A stretch of DNA of 64,000 nucleotides, taken from positions 4,898,001 to 4,962,000 of the forward strand of contig NC_003279.8 of the NCBI RefSeq assembly GCF_000002985.6, written 5' to 3'. Each line of letters opens with the position of its first letter. Position 1 is the first letter of the stretch. Under the pieces are notes generated by a model that saw nothing but the letters and a program-made list of their open reading frames with translations, did no database searches and was not told the origin of the DNA. A program made the position numbers and the translations under genes. Shown piece by piece: positions 48,201 through 59,856 of this stretch. This DNA comes from Caenorhabditis elegans. Its lineage: Eukaryota > Nematoda > Chromadorea > Rhabditida > Rhabditidae.

Positions 48201-50941
48201 TGCGGTCGAACCAATGAAATTTGTGTATCGAGGAAGGATTTGTGTGTTTTCGACGAGTGTTCTTCGTGATGAACGGATTGTAATTGTGGCTGAACAGAAG
48301 CCGAATTGTTCTGAAGAGGAAGCTTTTGATGTAAGTTCTGACTATGGCTAGCAACAAAAATAAATTGAAGTTGGTGTGAAAAGTTTTTTTTCCCAAAAAA
48401 TTTCCACGATTTTCGGCCAAAATTCCAAAAAAACCAAAAAATCAATTTTTCGGCAAAAAAATCCAGAAAGAATGTTTTTTCAAAATTAGAAAAAAAACAA
48501 CTAAAAAAAAGTTTTTCAAAATACCAAAAGCCGCAAAATCTATTTTATCAAATTACAAAAAAATTGTCAGAATAAAAAAAACATTCCAACAAAAATTTTT
48601 CGAGAATTAATTTATTCCTCTTCTTTTTCAAATAATTGATAGCTTCAGTGGATCACCCGCGTTCTACGTGCAATCGATACTATTCATCAAGTTGGAATCT
48701 ATTGCTGTGCCCTCGTCCCCGCCAATCATCTTCCGAAGACACCACTCGGAGGAGTCCATGTTTCCGAAACAAAACAACGATTCGAGAATGGTGATCTCCA
48801 TCCGAGCACACTTCTCATGTGCCCACACAATTGTGTTCTGAATCTTCCGAAGCCTCGAGAACGGCAAGCTGATGTTGGTCCTGCGGCGATGTTTGTTGGA
48901 AATATTGTTCAAGGTGTTCGAATTGCGGTTGCCAAGGGAAGAAATATTGATGATGAACCGGTGAGTAATTTTTGAAGATCTTAATCGAATATTTCCATCT
49001 TTAATTTTTCAATTTTCAGTCTCTCCCACTGCTGGAATGCTTACGATCTCGAGCCCAATCTTCTCCGGATCATCGTATTCTGACTCTTGTCACTTCAAAA
49101 AATGCTGAACAAGACACTGCAACATGCTCAACTCTTCTGAAACGTGCTGAACGAATCGCCGGACTGCTCACTGACAGAGCCCGATTAAGTCGTGGAGACC
49201 ATGTGGCACTGATCTTCCCTCCATCTATCGATCTTGTCGCCGCGTTTTTTGGATGTCTTTCTGCTGGACTCGTCCCTGTTTGCATCAAACCACCTGTGGC
49301 TTCTGATCTCAACACAACTCTCGGTCCTATTAGAATGATGGTTGATATGAGTAAAGCTGTCGCAATTTTGGCACCACAGAATGTGAGCAAACTGTTGAAG
49401 AGCAAAGAAGCCGCGCATAGCATTGATTCGAACGCTTGGCCAATGATTTTGGATTTGGAAGATGCACCGTCATCATGGAGACGAAAGAATAATAATAATT
49501 GTGATACAACGACTTCTGGAAGTAGCGGAGCTGCATCGAAAGAAGAAATATGTTATCTCGACTTTTCAATCAATTCATCTGGACAACTTCAAGGATCTTC
49601 AATGTCAGAAGCGTCGGCGATAACTGTCTGTAAAAGTATAAAAGTTTCATCGGAACTTTATCCATCAAGACATGTTGTTGTGTGTGCTCCACCATATTCT
49701 GGTATATCTCTGGTTCTCTGGTGCTTGTCATCGGTATATTCTGGGCATCATACCACCTTAATTCCACCAATGGAAGTCGAACAACAGCCATCACTATTCT
49801 TGACGACTCTATCAAATCTGAAAGTTCGTGATGCGTTCACCACATACTCCACCATCAACACATGTGTGACACAGCTGGCGACATCAGTCGAGAATCTTCG
49901 CGAACGTGGATGTAACCTGTCGATGCTCAGAAGTTGTGTGGCGATTGCCGAAGAACGACCCAGGATTGCTCTGATGAGCTCATTCTGCAAGCTGTTTGCT
50001 CCTCTTGCACTCAACAATCGTGCAATCTCTACCTCATTCTCATCACGTGTAAACGCTGCCATCTGTATGCAAGGAGCATCTGGACCGGAGCCATCAACTG
50101 TCTACGTGGATGCAAGAGCTCTTCGAAATGATCGTATCTCGCTGGTCGGAAAAGGAGCACCGCATAGTGTGGCACTGATTGAAAGTGGAAAGCTTCTCCC
50201 GGGCGTCAAAATTGCCATTGCTAATCCAGAAACGAGAGGGCAATGCGCAGATTCTCATCTCGGAGAAATTTGGGTGGCGAGTATTCACAACGCATCCCCA
50301 TTAAATCGTTTGGCAAGTGTCACTGGGTTCGGAGACGAAGGAACGATGAATACGGATGTCTATAATGCTCGTTTGACGACTGGAGACACAAAGACTCGAT
50401 GGGCTCGGACGGGATACCTGGGTTTCCTTCGACAAACTCAATCGATCACCGAGCATGGAGAGCTTCATGATGCAGTTTTTGTTGTTGGAGCTCTCAATGA
50501 GAGTTTGGTTCTTCGTGGTATGAGATATCATCCATTTGATGTGGAGAGTACTGTTAGCAAAGCGCATCGTTTTGTTGGAAATTCGTAAGTTTTTATTGAG
50601 ATTTTTTTGTGAAATAAAAAATGTTGCAAATGTTCATAGGGAAAAATACGGTAAATGTGTCTGCATTCACTGACTCCTCTTTTTTCAGAGCCGTCTTCAC
50701 ATGGAATCACCTTGTCGTTATTGCCGCCGAATGTACTGGCTCCGAGTCGGATGCTCTCGATCTCGTACCAGCCATCACGTCAGCTGTCCTTGAGGAACAT
50801 CATCTCATCGTCGGAGTCGTTGTCGTCGTGGATCCTGGATCTATCCGACATGGGCCAGGCGGTGAGAAGCTGCGGAGCACTATTCGCTCCCTGTTTTTGG
50901 AGGAGAAGCTCAATCCGATATACGTAGCGTATCACATGTAA
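36262..50941 (+). CDS. dip-2: DIP2 homolog, long isoform (DMAP1-binding plus two AMP-binding-like domains)
   Basis: Exons: 36262-36412, 37106-37201, 37256-37423, 40200-40304, 40794-40978, 41597-41749, 42224-42365, 42920-42975, 45630-45805, 45870-46395, 46448-46616, 47235-47752, 47866-48330, 48649-48960, 49020-50584 and 50689-50941. These give 1,679 aa, all in phase. An N-terminal DMAP1-binding domain (LPDEVREKLAELDLEL...RVEAVHQALAEY) is followed by a Ser/Pro-rich linker. Two adenylate-forming-enzyme-like domains follow, at about residues 411-900 and 1075-1600. The classic P-loop is degenerate: YTTGNDGTVKG at about 608-618 in the first, and DFSINSSGQLQG in the second. The C-terminus EEHHLIVGVVVVVD...NPIYVAYHM closely matches human DIP2A. 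DIP2 proteins act in lipid (diacylglycerol) metabolism and in restraining axon sprouting. Exon 14 could start 6 bp earlier (GATAG|CTTCAG). The CATAAA near 51313 may be the poly(A) signal. Confidence 0.93.
39438..39534. repeat. Half copy of foldback repeat in dip-2 intron
   Basis: A hairpin CGGGCTCGA...TCGAGCCCG (39445-39480) is followed by GTACAGTAGTCACTTAACGA and TACTGTAGTTTTGC, matching the right arm of the 21069-21311 element. Confidence 0.65.
39770..50941 (+). CDS. dip-2: dip-2, predicted intermediate isoform from an internal first exon
   Basis: The open exon 39770-40106 begins MIIAVTSVRN and is rich in Pro and Ser (SPPIPSSPKF, PPSPKLSRTPK). It ends in phase 1 at TAT-T|GTAAGT and joins the shared exon at 40200 exactly as the long-form exon 37423 does. 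A strong acceptor CTCTTCCAG at 39744-39752 precedes it by 17 bp. Splicing the long form into this acceptor would hit TGA immediately, so the exon is an alternative start, probably trans-spliced, and not an internal exon. The product would be 1,653 aa and lack the DMAP1-binding domain while keeping both adenylation-like domains. A SPxP/TP-rich segment suggests proline-directed phosphorylation; that is inference. Confidence 0.75.
40500..40647. repeat. Foldback repeat in dip-2 intron
   Basis: The left terminus CAGACGCGAAATTTTGTGA continuing to TTTTTGCACC and the right terminus GCGCAAAAATCGCAC continuing to TTTTACGTCTGG are inverted repeats of about 28 bp. Internally GTCGTGTCGAGACCCGGTAC is shared with other worm repeats, including the one at 21893-22140. 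Confidence 0.75.
41909..41987. repeat. Short foldback element in dip-2 intron
   Basis: ATGGTCCGACACCTACCAGG at the left and CCGGAAGATGTCGGACCAT at the right are inverted arms of about 28 bp around a T-rich loop. The total is about 79 bp, compact enough to form a stable hairpin in RNA. Confidence 0.75.
43658..50941 (+). CDS. dip-2: dip-2, predicted short isoform from a third first exon
   Basis: The reading frame opening at 43658 (MSTEHPSRVYFPSM) runs 212 codons to a donor at 44293 (AAA-TTG|GTTGGT). It would splice in phase 0 to the exon at 45630, the same phase used by the long-form exon ending at 42975. Its last residues QAIEENRQKL recall the long-form segment MLRLVQENRDRHD, consistent with a paralogous exon end. 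The product would be 1,539 aa without the N-terminal domain. The exon is Ser/Arg rich with an acidic patch (GDEEDVVLDD). Without splicing it ends at a stop at 44324-44326, so a stand-alone small gene is the alternative. A pyrimidine-rich, GC-rich segment (43200-43560) upstream looks promoter-like. Confidence 0.65.
45384..45412. repeat. Direct tandem duplication in dip-2 intron
   Basis: GAGCACTGCTCACT occurs twice in tandem, separated by CGA-type sequence, immediately before the foldback element starting near 45416. Each unit contains the short palindrome GAGCACTGCTC, reminiscent of a duplicated target or element end. Confidence 0.6.
45416..45524. repeat. Foldback element in dip-2 intron
   Basis: The left arm TTTCGCCATATCTTACACGC then ATGGGTCTCGCCACGCTG and the right arm CAGCGTGACGTGATCCATGC then TTTGGATATGGTGAAA are inverted repeats of about 38 bp. 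Same family as 379-592. Confidence 0.8.
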
Positions 50942-51488
50942 CAAGTTCATCCACCCTCCCCATTCATTTCCAAAAGTGCCCTTTATCATTCGGTTCCAGT
51001 TTCTTTTTATTTTCTCATTTCTCTTCACTTTTCTTGCCTTTCTACCTTTTTTCAAAATTTGAATTGTCCACAATCAGTCAATGTATCATAAAATCCCATG
51101 CCTCACTCACAAACACACTGCTTACTTTTTTGTCGGGTTTCTTTACTTATTTCTTTTCTCAGAACTTTCTAAGCTATCCAGCTTCTTCTCCCCCCAGATA
51201 CACACCGGTTCTCGACACCTCTAGTTGCTATTTGACTGCCTTCCCCCTCAATTTAAATATTTATGTACTTTCTCATTATTATATTCATTTTTATACTAGT
51301 TATTCTTTGTTCCATAAATCATAGCCTTAAAAAAAAATCAACTTTATTACAAAAATTATTTTAAAAAGTAGAAGGATAATGAGGGAAAACAAAACACAAC
51401 TAGGAGCAGCTAACAGAAAGATTATTGAATTAAAATGAGAAGGTATTCTAGACAAAATTGAATATATTTACAATATTTCGGAGAATGT
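50942..51488. other. Convergent 3' region, dip-2 and paralog A
   Basis: Contains the dip-2 3' UTR, with CATAAA near 51313, and the 3' UTR of the minus-strand paralog, with minus-strand AATAAA at about 51343-51348. T-rich, no further gene. Confidence 0.5.
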
Positions 51489-52405
51489 TCACCATTGGCA
51501 ACCACGCATCAATCTGGTGATGAGCATCGAAAGATCAAGACCAACAACGAGGCCAGCAGATCCAGAGCTGATCACACCGACTGCAGCGGAGAAGACAGCG
51601 GCTCGGTCTTCACGAAGAGCATCTTTGTTGAAACTGAAATTTTGGGATAATTTATGAATCCGATACAATTGAAATTTCTTACCGAAGACGGTAGACCTTG
51701 TCGAACAACGAGATCGTGCTCATATCACGCATGGAGAAGTAGGCAAGTGCTGGTCCAATTACAACTCCGAGTAGAGCACCGTTTTTACCTCCCGAGACGA
51801 ATGAGTCTCTGAAAATGAAGTTGTTGAGAAAGTGGGCGGGGCCTAGGAGGATTACTGTAGCTGATGTTGTTTGAAATATAAACAGATTTTCATTGAGTTC
51901 TGTATTTCCAAAACGGTGGAAACAATTGTAAATTGTGGTAATGCCACTTATTGTTCTTTTTTTTTCTTGAATACTTCCGAAATTTCAAAAGTTCAAAATT
52001 TTGGCGATTTTTCTTGTTTTTAGAAGAAAAATATATGTTCTTTTTGCTTTGTGAGAATCACCATAATCAAACTTTATTACAATCACGATATTGTTTGTTA
52101 ATTTTTATTTTTAAAAAATGTAGGTTTTTCGAATAGGAAAAAAACGAAAGTTTTCGCTACAGAAATTTTACATTTTTTGTGGCAGTCTCAAAGAGTATAG
52201 TGACTTACCTATATTTCTGTTTATTGAACTCTTGACGCGACAACAAAACTGTCAGTGGTCCGAGAATCGATCCGATGAGTGCTCCGGCTTGCATGCTCCG
52301 AATGGTGACGTGGATGCCGAACTCGACTTCCGGGTTTGGAACCTGAAGCATCTCGAACTCGGTTTGCTTGAAGCCTGCGAAGTTTTTGAACCAATTTGTG
52401 CTCAT
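51489..52405 (-). CDS. Small glycine-rich membrane protein, paralog A
   Basis: Exons 52405-52209, 51808-51683 and 51633-51489 give 155 aa. After a polar N-terminus (WFKNFAGFKQTEFEML), three hydrophobic glycine-patterned segments follow: IRSMQAGALIGSILGPLTVL, GGKNGALLGVVIGPALAYF and SGSAGLVVGLDLSMLI. The GxxxG/GxxGP spacing is typical of glycine-zipper membrane helices and loosely recalls the Tim17/22/23 fold, but I cannot assign the family. A spliced-leader-type acceptor (ATTTTCAG) sits 5 bases before the ATG. It is a clear paralog of the next gene: same segment order, and introns at the same phases after the first and second hydrophobic blocks. Its stop lies convergent to dip-2. Confidence 0.82.
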
Positions 52406-52803
52406 TTTTGCTGAAATGAAGATTAATGGTTGCGCTAGAAATTAAAAGTATTGAAAATTACCAGAACGTTATATTTCTGGAAAAGTTTAAGCTTCTCCTT
52501 TGTGAAGTCTGATGGAAACTCTTAGAAAAATAAACACATGGTCGATCGAACCAATCAAAAGATTCACCTAGGCTTCCAAATTGAGGAAATAAAATCTTTA
52601 TTTTCAATTATATTGGCACTGGATTAGTACATAAGCCCCGTTTTTGTTCTGTTTCTTCCTGTTTAGCAAAAAAAAAAGTGTGAGCGAACATTAGTACAGA
52701 GAGAAGGAAAAAATGAACTTATAGTGACTAGAAAATTAATACACATAAAAATCTGTTCGAAAGCAAAAAAATAGAAAGAAAATAATAAAAAAAACGATTT
52801 TCT

Positions 52804-53469
52804 CTACAAATTCCTAGTAATTACTGCAAAAAGTAGAGAAAGATCGAGACCAACGACGAGACCGAGTTGACCACTTGACATGTATCCGACGGCTGCTGAT
52901 GCGATTGCAATGTGATCCTGCCAAAGCTGGGTTTGATCAAATCTGAATAATAATTTTATTTTTATTATTTGAGTTATTGAATCTGAAACTTACTTGTTTT
53001 TCACCAGATTTTGGAACTTTCTAACTCGATTCATATTTTTGCACGTCGCCAGTGATATCACCGGTCCTAATGCAGCTCCAACCATTGCACCGTGCAAGCC
53101 TCCGATTACAAATGCGTCACTGAAAATTGGTAACTTGAAATGTGAAAAAGAATAAATAAATAACTCACACCAACTCTTTCTTCTCACTTCGATGCATCAA
53201 CAACGCCGATACGGGCCCTAAAACTGATCCAACAACTGCGGCAGTTTGAATACTTCTAATCGTCATATGAATACAGAATTGTGTTCCAGGCCTCGGCACC
53301 CAATCGTAATAGTCATCGATCGGTCTTCTCATCTTTTTACGCATAAAGTCGCGCATTTTTTCAATATGCGATCTGGAAAATAGATTTTAAAAATAATTAA
53401 TTTGATTCTTTAAATATAAATTAAAAATTCTCACCTGGCATCCTCATTTCCACCGCTACTGACTCCCAT
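52804..53469 (-). CDS. Small glycine-rich membrane protein, paralog B
   Basis: Exons 53469-53435, 53372-53169, 53119-52994 and 52942-52804 give 167 aa. Residues IHMTIRSIQTAAVVGSVLGP, DAFVIGGLHGAMVGAALGP and SSGQLGLVVGLDLSLLF align with paralog A (IHVTIRSMQAGALIGSILGP, DSFVSGGKNGALLGVVIGP, SSGSAGLVVGLDLSMLI). It has an additional short first exon, MGVSSGGNEDA, and a basic segment [19 protein letters not shown]. An acceptor ATTTCCAG lies 12 bp before the ATG. The ATG is 340 bp downstream of the him-1 stop and its own stop is 398 bp upstream of paralog A, all on one strand. Function unknown; membrane insertion is inferred from composition. Confidence 0.82.
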
Positions 53470-53809
53470 CGATGGTTAAACCTGGAAATATTAGAGAAAT
53501 TAGATGAAAAATATAATAAACAGGAATTGAATAAGGTTGTCAACCCAGATTGGCTCGAGTTAGAATAAAAAGGTTACAGAGAGTTTCATTCAATAAGTTT
53601 GTAGAATTAATATAACGTCAATTGGGAACATAAAAACAGTAATGTATAAGAGAGAAGAGGGAAAAACGTTTGAGACCTTTAAATGCGGGGAACTGTGTGA
53701 CTGAGTGAATCGGTTTTTGATAATTAAGAAATAATGAGGGGTAAGGGAATAGTAATAATGAAATTATACAGATGATTTGATAGTCGCGGTTGTCAAAAAT
53801 TTATATAAT

Positions 53810-56800
53810 TTATGTTGCAATCGATGGTGTTGGTGGATTTTCAGTCATTTCATTGAGACCAATTTGTTTGAAGCGCGTCAAATCGAAAGTGAGAACACCA
53901 GATGTTGTACAAGCGGCTGGATATGGGAAGATTCCGATGAGTGAGTCAGCTTTGTTGTAGAACTCTTCTTTGAGAGAAATGACGATAATTTGCATATGCT
54001 CACGAGCTGATTCACAGATGTACGAAGCGACCTGAAATTACAAAAAAAACGTTACAATCTTTTCTCGCAGGTTATACTAAAGGCGGAGTAAAATCGTTTT
54101 GAAATTTTGCTTAAAAGTTTGATAGTTTGATAGTTTTTTAGATCAACTATCAAAAATATGCAGAAAAACCGGAGGATTTACCCTTATTTTATAATTTTTG
54201 TGTTTTACAACAGTAATATTCGGTCATTACAGTCATTTTTCTATCTTTTGAAGCAAAATTTAATTTTAATGAACAGTTTAAATAAATACCTTTCCAATAT
54301 TAGTATTATCCAAAGCAGCATCAATCTCGTCGAGAACGAAAAACGGAGCAGGATTACGTCCGTGAACTGCAAAAAGCAGTGCCAACGCGGCAATTGTCTT
54401 TTCTCCTCCAGACAAGTTATCCATCGGACGGAAACGTTTTCCAGGAGCTACACAATTGTACTGGATACCATCCAGATAGGGCTCTTCCATGTTATCAGCT
54501 CCGAGGAAGGCTTGAGCAGAAGTATTTCGTGAGAGTTGCTTGTAAATGTCATCGATAGTGTTGGCCACAGGATCGAAGAAATCTTGGAAGCGTCGGTAGC
54601 GATCGGTTTTTACCTGAAAAAAACAATATTTTAAAATCGATAAAATATATGAGAAAAGTGAAATTGAAGAGGTGTGAGAGATAGAGGGGACAGATTGAGT
54701 GACAATATGGGTACAACTGTTGTCATTTTAAAGTTATGAATGTCTATGTCTCTTATCTCTAATGTTTTTGTCACTTGGTGTCCAGAAGGTGCACATTTTC
54801 ATTTCAAGGAATTTCAAGAATATTCTTATTTTCAGTATAGGAAAATTATCGCAAAAAAATTATTTTAATGAAGCGGTTTTTTTTTCGGTGATTCAAACAT
54901 GTTGGTTCAACGTTTTTAATTTAAAAAATGTCAAAATGTAAAAAATCACCCGATATCTGTGAAAATAACATTTTTTGAGTACTTTATCAAATCTTTTGAC
55001 TGAAATAAATGTTCTTTTCAGATAAATCAAGAGATTTTCTATACTTTGAAAAAATAACTGATGCCCACTCCTGATTTGAATCCATTTTTGACATTTAAAA
55101 AATAATGCATTTTGTAGGTTTTAAATATATATTTTTTAGCTAATTTTCTAGTTTTTATCTAGTCAAGGAATTTTTTTTATTTTGGCCCACAAAATTATGT
55201 GTAAAATCTAAATTTTTCAATGTCTAAAATGGATTCGAAGCTCTCCTAAACTTTCATTTTTATCGATACATTTTCAGATACTAAACGTTTGGAATTTCTT
55301 AATAACTAACCTTCTCGAACTGTTGCCGAATTCTCTTCGCCTTCTTTCGAGCATTTTCAAGTTCTTCAGTCGACTCGGCTTCTCGTTCTTTCACCTCTGC
55401 CATTCTCTGATTGGCTTTCAAATTCGGCGCATTCATTTTTGACACATTTTTCTGCAGTTCATCGATTTCCACATTGAGTCGATTCGACATTTGCCGTACA
55501 CCATCATCGTCATCCACCTGTAATGCAAATCGTGTGAATCTAGAAATGAACTAAAACACGGAGGGGGGCAGGGCGGGGCGGGGTTGGCAAAAGAGCAAAT
55601 AATTTTTGATCAGCAACCATCACTAACAGGACTGCTGGTTTTTTTTAAACCGAAAAAGTAGATTTTTTTCGTATTTTGTTTGGCTCAAAAATCGAAAAAA
55701 TTTAGGGTCAAAATAGTTCAGAAAAAATAAATAAATTTTTGTTGCCAGTATTTTTTCGGTTTGCTCAGAAAACCGAAACATGTCTTGGCAGCACTAACAT
55801 CTTTATATTCTCGCGGTAACGAGTCGTAGTTGATTTTGATGTGTTGCTCTCGTTGAATTTGCTCCTCTGATACACTTGGACCATCGGTGGCTGATTGAGA
55901 AGACTGAGAAGCTGTGTCATCTGAAATTAATTGGAACTTGAAAGGAAACAGGGAGACAAAAATTATGAAATATATATCTAAAAGCTGAAAACTGAATTAT
56001 GGAAAAGTGAAAATGCGATTTTTTCAAAACATCAAAATCAAAATAAATATCCAACCTCCATCATCTTCCTCATATTCAACGTCAGCCATACTTCCTGATT
56101 TGAGTGGTAACGCAATTTGCCCAAGCTTCACAGAATGAAGAAGAGAGTGCCGTTCATATTGCTTCTTAGTAAGCAAACTTTCAAGACGAAGAAGCTCTTT
56201 TTCAGCCTTTGTAAAGTCTTTCATCGCAACTTGTGCAATTTTTTTGACCTCATTCCACTCGGTTTCCAATTTATGTGATAAGGCCTTCTTCTCTTCCAGC
56301 ACTTCCTTGTCTTGCTCCATGGATTCCGTGTGCTCTTTCAAAGCGGCCGCCGCCGTTTTCTCTTTTTTCTTCATGTCCTTATATTGTCGGTCGATTTGTG
56401 AAACCTGTAATAAAAATATTTCAAATAAGGTAAACAAAACAATTTTAAGAATCTTAAAGAAACTGATAAGGAGTTTCTTTACAAAAAAATGAAAAACGTA
56501 CTTTCTCCTTTTCAACTTCAACTTTCCGATTGCCATCTTGCTCGGTGACAAAGTCAATTTCGTAGGCCAACTTTTGGATATCATCGTCAAATGATCGAAG
56601 CTTGTCTTCCATTTCTTGCTTGATACGCATTTCACGATTCTCATAGTCACGAATCGATGCGATTCCAACACGAGTACAGAAATCAGCGAAAATTCGATCA
56701 GCCACTTCATTGCTCTTCGTTTGCAGAGATTTTAAAGTACTTTCACTGCGTTCAAGTTTTTCTTGACAATTCGAGATTCGCGGCTGAAAATATATCAATT

Positions 56801-59660
56801 TTTGCAGATTACAAATTTAAAAGGAGGTCTAATGGCTCCAAAATTTGCTCCAAAATAAATAAATTTTTGAAAGATTTTTGAGAATTTTCATTACGAAATT
56901 CGTTAAGTTGAGCACTTTTTGGGGTTATAATTTTTTTTTTCCAGAACCGTTGGTCACTAAAAATAATCACCGGAAGCATATTCATCTCCGCGGTCATGCC
57001 TTCAAGCTCATTTTGAAGTCTTTCCAACTGCATTTCTCGCATATTCTTCAGATCTCGCTTCATCATTGCCAATCTTTGCTCATTTCCATTAATCTTGGAG
57101 CGTACACTTTCCACTTCGAGTTCACGACGACGATGTTTCTGAAGATCCGCGATTTTTTCGTTCAGTTGGTTCCGCTTTTCTCGGAGTTGTCTGGAAAAAT
57201 ATTAATGTTTTTTTTTCAATTTAATAAAAAATAAAATAAAAACTCACTTGACAACTTTCTCGTCCCATTTCTTGGACTTTTGTCTCAAATCAGCAGAACC
57301 TCCGGACATAACTCCAGATTGTTGGAACAGAGTTCCGTCCATCGAAACTGCCTTGAAACGATCTTTCAGCTCTCCTCCACCGTATGCAAGCTGCTTAGCA
57401 TCTTCTTGACTCTCACAAACTAATGCGTTTCCACAAACGAATTGAAGAGCTTTTCTAGCTGCTTGATGTTGAGGATTGATGACATCGAAGACGAGCTTCA
57501 CTCCAGCTGGCTTTTTGATTTCACGAAGTTTTTCATTTAGTGGATTAACAACTAGTGCATCATTTGGAAGGAAGGTTTCTGGGGGATAACGGTGATCCTG
57601 GAAATTAGTTATTATGAATTGAAATTTTGGAAGTGAAAAAAGAACAAACCTTCAGATAAACAATTGCCTTGGCAGCAGTCTCTTCAGTATCACAAACAAT
57701 ACTGTTCATATGCTTCTGAAGAATCTTTGTGGTGGCAATGTTGAACCGTTTATGAGACGGTTGACAGAGATCGACAAGTCTACCATACACACTCTCCGGG
57801 AAATTCTTTTTCAATCCTTCAAGTGCCTCCGTTCTTCTTTGATTTCTTTCTCCTTCTGCAGAATCTCCAGAAGCTTCGGAGAGTTGACGAACGACAGCTA
57901 CAAGCTCTTTGTTGTATTCCGCTGCTGCTGATTTATCAATAACAACGTCATTTTCAATCTTCTTAAGATCAGCTTTCAAGATCTTTGTCTCTTCTTCAGT
58001 TTCCTTGATTCTTTGAGCAAGAGTTGCAATTTGAGTTTCAATTCTTCGCACATCACCTTCCTTCGCTTTAACTCTTTCTTGATGCTCCTTTTGGCGTCGA
58101 AGCTCATGATTTAGAGAACTCTTATCACCTTCGAACACTTGTTCGGCCATCAATAGCTCTCTTTGAACCATTGCTGATTCTCGCTGAGCTTGATCTTTCA
58201 GCTGTCCGTACTCACGTACTTGTTCATCCGAAAGATTTAACTCGCCTCTTTGCATCATATCCTGAATCTCTGCTTCATATGCGGCCTTCTTCTTTTCTAG
58301 CTCTTTTTTGCTTTTCTTCAAATCCGCCAGCTGAGTCGAGTTGTTCTCTGCCTTACTTTCTGCAGCGGCAAGCATCTTCTTCGCAATTTCCAGCTTCTTG
58401 TGCTCGTGAGCAACGGAAACTTTCAATGTCAGCATATTTTGTTGCTTTTCAGCCAAATCCGTCTCTTTCTGATCGAGTTTTCTTGTCATCTTCTGAACCT
58501 CGCGGAGAGCTTTCCGGTGCTCCTGATGAACCGCAGCGATTTTCGCTTCTTCTTTCGACTGTAATATATAATTTTGATTATTTTTATATACTATAAATCA
58601 ATCAATCAAAATTTTACGATAAAATATTGAACAATATTAGCTTCACCGGAAAATAACTTTTGTATAACTTGGAAGAACTGCTTTTTAAGTTGTTCCAAGT
58701 TAAATAAGTAATTTTCAGATAAAGAAAATATTTTTCTAAAGTTTATCACAAAATATGAATGAAAAATATTGGAAGAACGTCATTTAGTAGAATTGCCTTC
58801 ATCATACCCTAGTTGCTTCGAGACTTGCAATCGTCTTTTTCTGAGCGTTGATCTCCTCTTTTGATTCGTCGATCGTCCGTTCGCAATGGAACAATTGATG
58901 GAGAAATAGCATCGTCGATTTTGCAGCCAGCTCATTCTTCATGGTTTGATACTTTTCAGCTTCATCTTTCTCCATTTTTGCCTCACGTTTCTCTTGAGCG
59001 ATTCCTCGTCTCTTGTTCATATTGTGTTGAGTATCATCTTCAGCTTTTGTCATCTCAACTTTCAATCTTTCATACTCTGCTTGAAACTCGTGTGATCGTG
59101 AGAGCTCCTCGAAGAGTTGAGTACGTTCTTTTGGAGTTTTCATGGCAATATTTTCGATAGCTCCCTGATATACCAGAAAGTTTCTTGCCTTGATGAAGAT
59201 ATTGATACTTTCCATTTCTTGTGAATATGCTGCACTTGTGACAGTTTGACCATCAAGAAGATGTTCAGATGTTCCATTATTGACGCCTCTGGTGAATGCC
59301 TTGACTTTTCCGTCAGAATATTTGTAGTTCATAGTGACACGACATTTCTTAGCAACTGGCTTGTTAATTGGTGCACCATGAATCAAATCCTAAACATTAT
59401 TGATTAAAATCTTCTATATTTTATACTTTTTCTCTTACCGCATACTTTCTAACACGCAAACTGCTTGGCTTCTCTCCGAGCACGAACGAAATTGCGTCCA
59501 TAAGATTTGATTTTCCTGAACCATTTGGTCCAATGATAGCTGTGAATCTTGTAAAGGGTCCAATAGTATGTTTTCCCTTGTAAGATTTGAAGTTTTCGAT
59601 CTCGAGTGTGTGGAGAGTTCCTTTGCCTGGAAAACTATCCAGCGAGCTTCCGCCACGCAT
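53810..59660 (-). CDS. him-1: SMC1 cohesin ATPase subunit
   Basis: Core subunit of cohesin (with SMC3 and a kleisin) for sister-chromatid cohesion, chromosome segregation and loop organisation in the nucleus. Exons: 59660-59439, 59389-58808, 58558-57650, 57597-57248, 57190-56971, 56783-56502, 56404-56056, 55920-55799, 55517-55311, 54613-54290 and 54031-53810, giving 1,262 aa. The Walker A motif GPNGSGKS is at 44-51. Long coiled coils flank a hinge at about 500-670 that includes [20 protein letters not shown] just after it. The ABC signature LSGGEK is at 1148-1153 and Walker B FFVLDEID at 1172-1179. The hinge-distal SGGSxDLxxK motif and the length identify SMC1, not SMC2-4. Acceptor CTTCAG at 59668-59673 lies 7 bp before the ATG, consistent with trans-splicing in an operon after the upstream mzt-1-like gene. 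Confidence 0.97.
55560..55590 (+). other. G-quadruplex-forming tract in a him-1 intron
   Basis: GGAGGGGGGCAGGGCGGGGC continuing to GGGGTTGG has four runs of at least three G with 1-base loops. It lies in the intron between 55798 and 55518 on the strand opposite to him-1 transcription, i.e. the template strand. Such tracts are deletion-prone in worms lacking the DOG-1/FANCJ helicase. Confidence 0.7.
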
Positions 59661-59856
59661 TATTAGTCTGAAGAATTAAGTAAAAAGTTATAGTTGAACA
59701 AGAATAAGAATGGTGAGGTAATTTTTGGTAGATAAACCAATATCATACATGGAATAAATAAAAATAGATAATAATGAGAAACCAGTTTAGTTTATTTTAA
59801 AAAAAGTGAATATACATTATGACCAGGTTTGCCGATAATTTGAGGAGCTGATTAAA

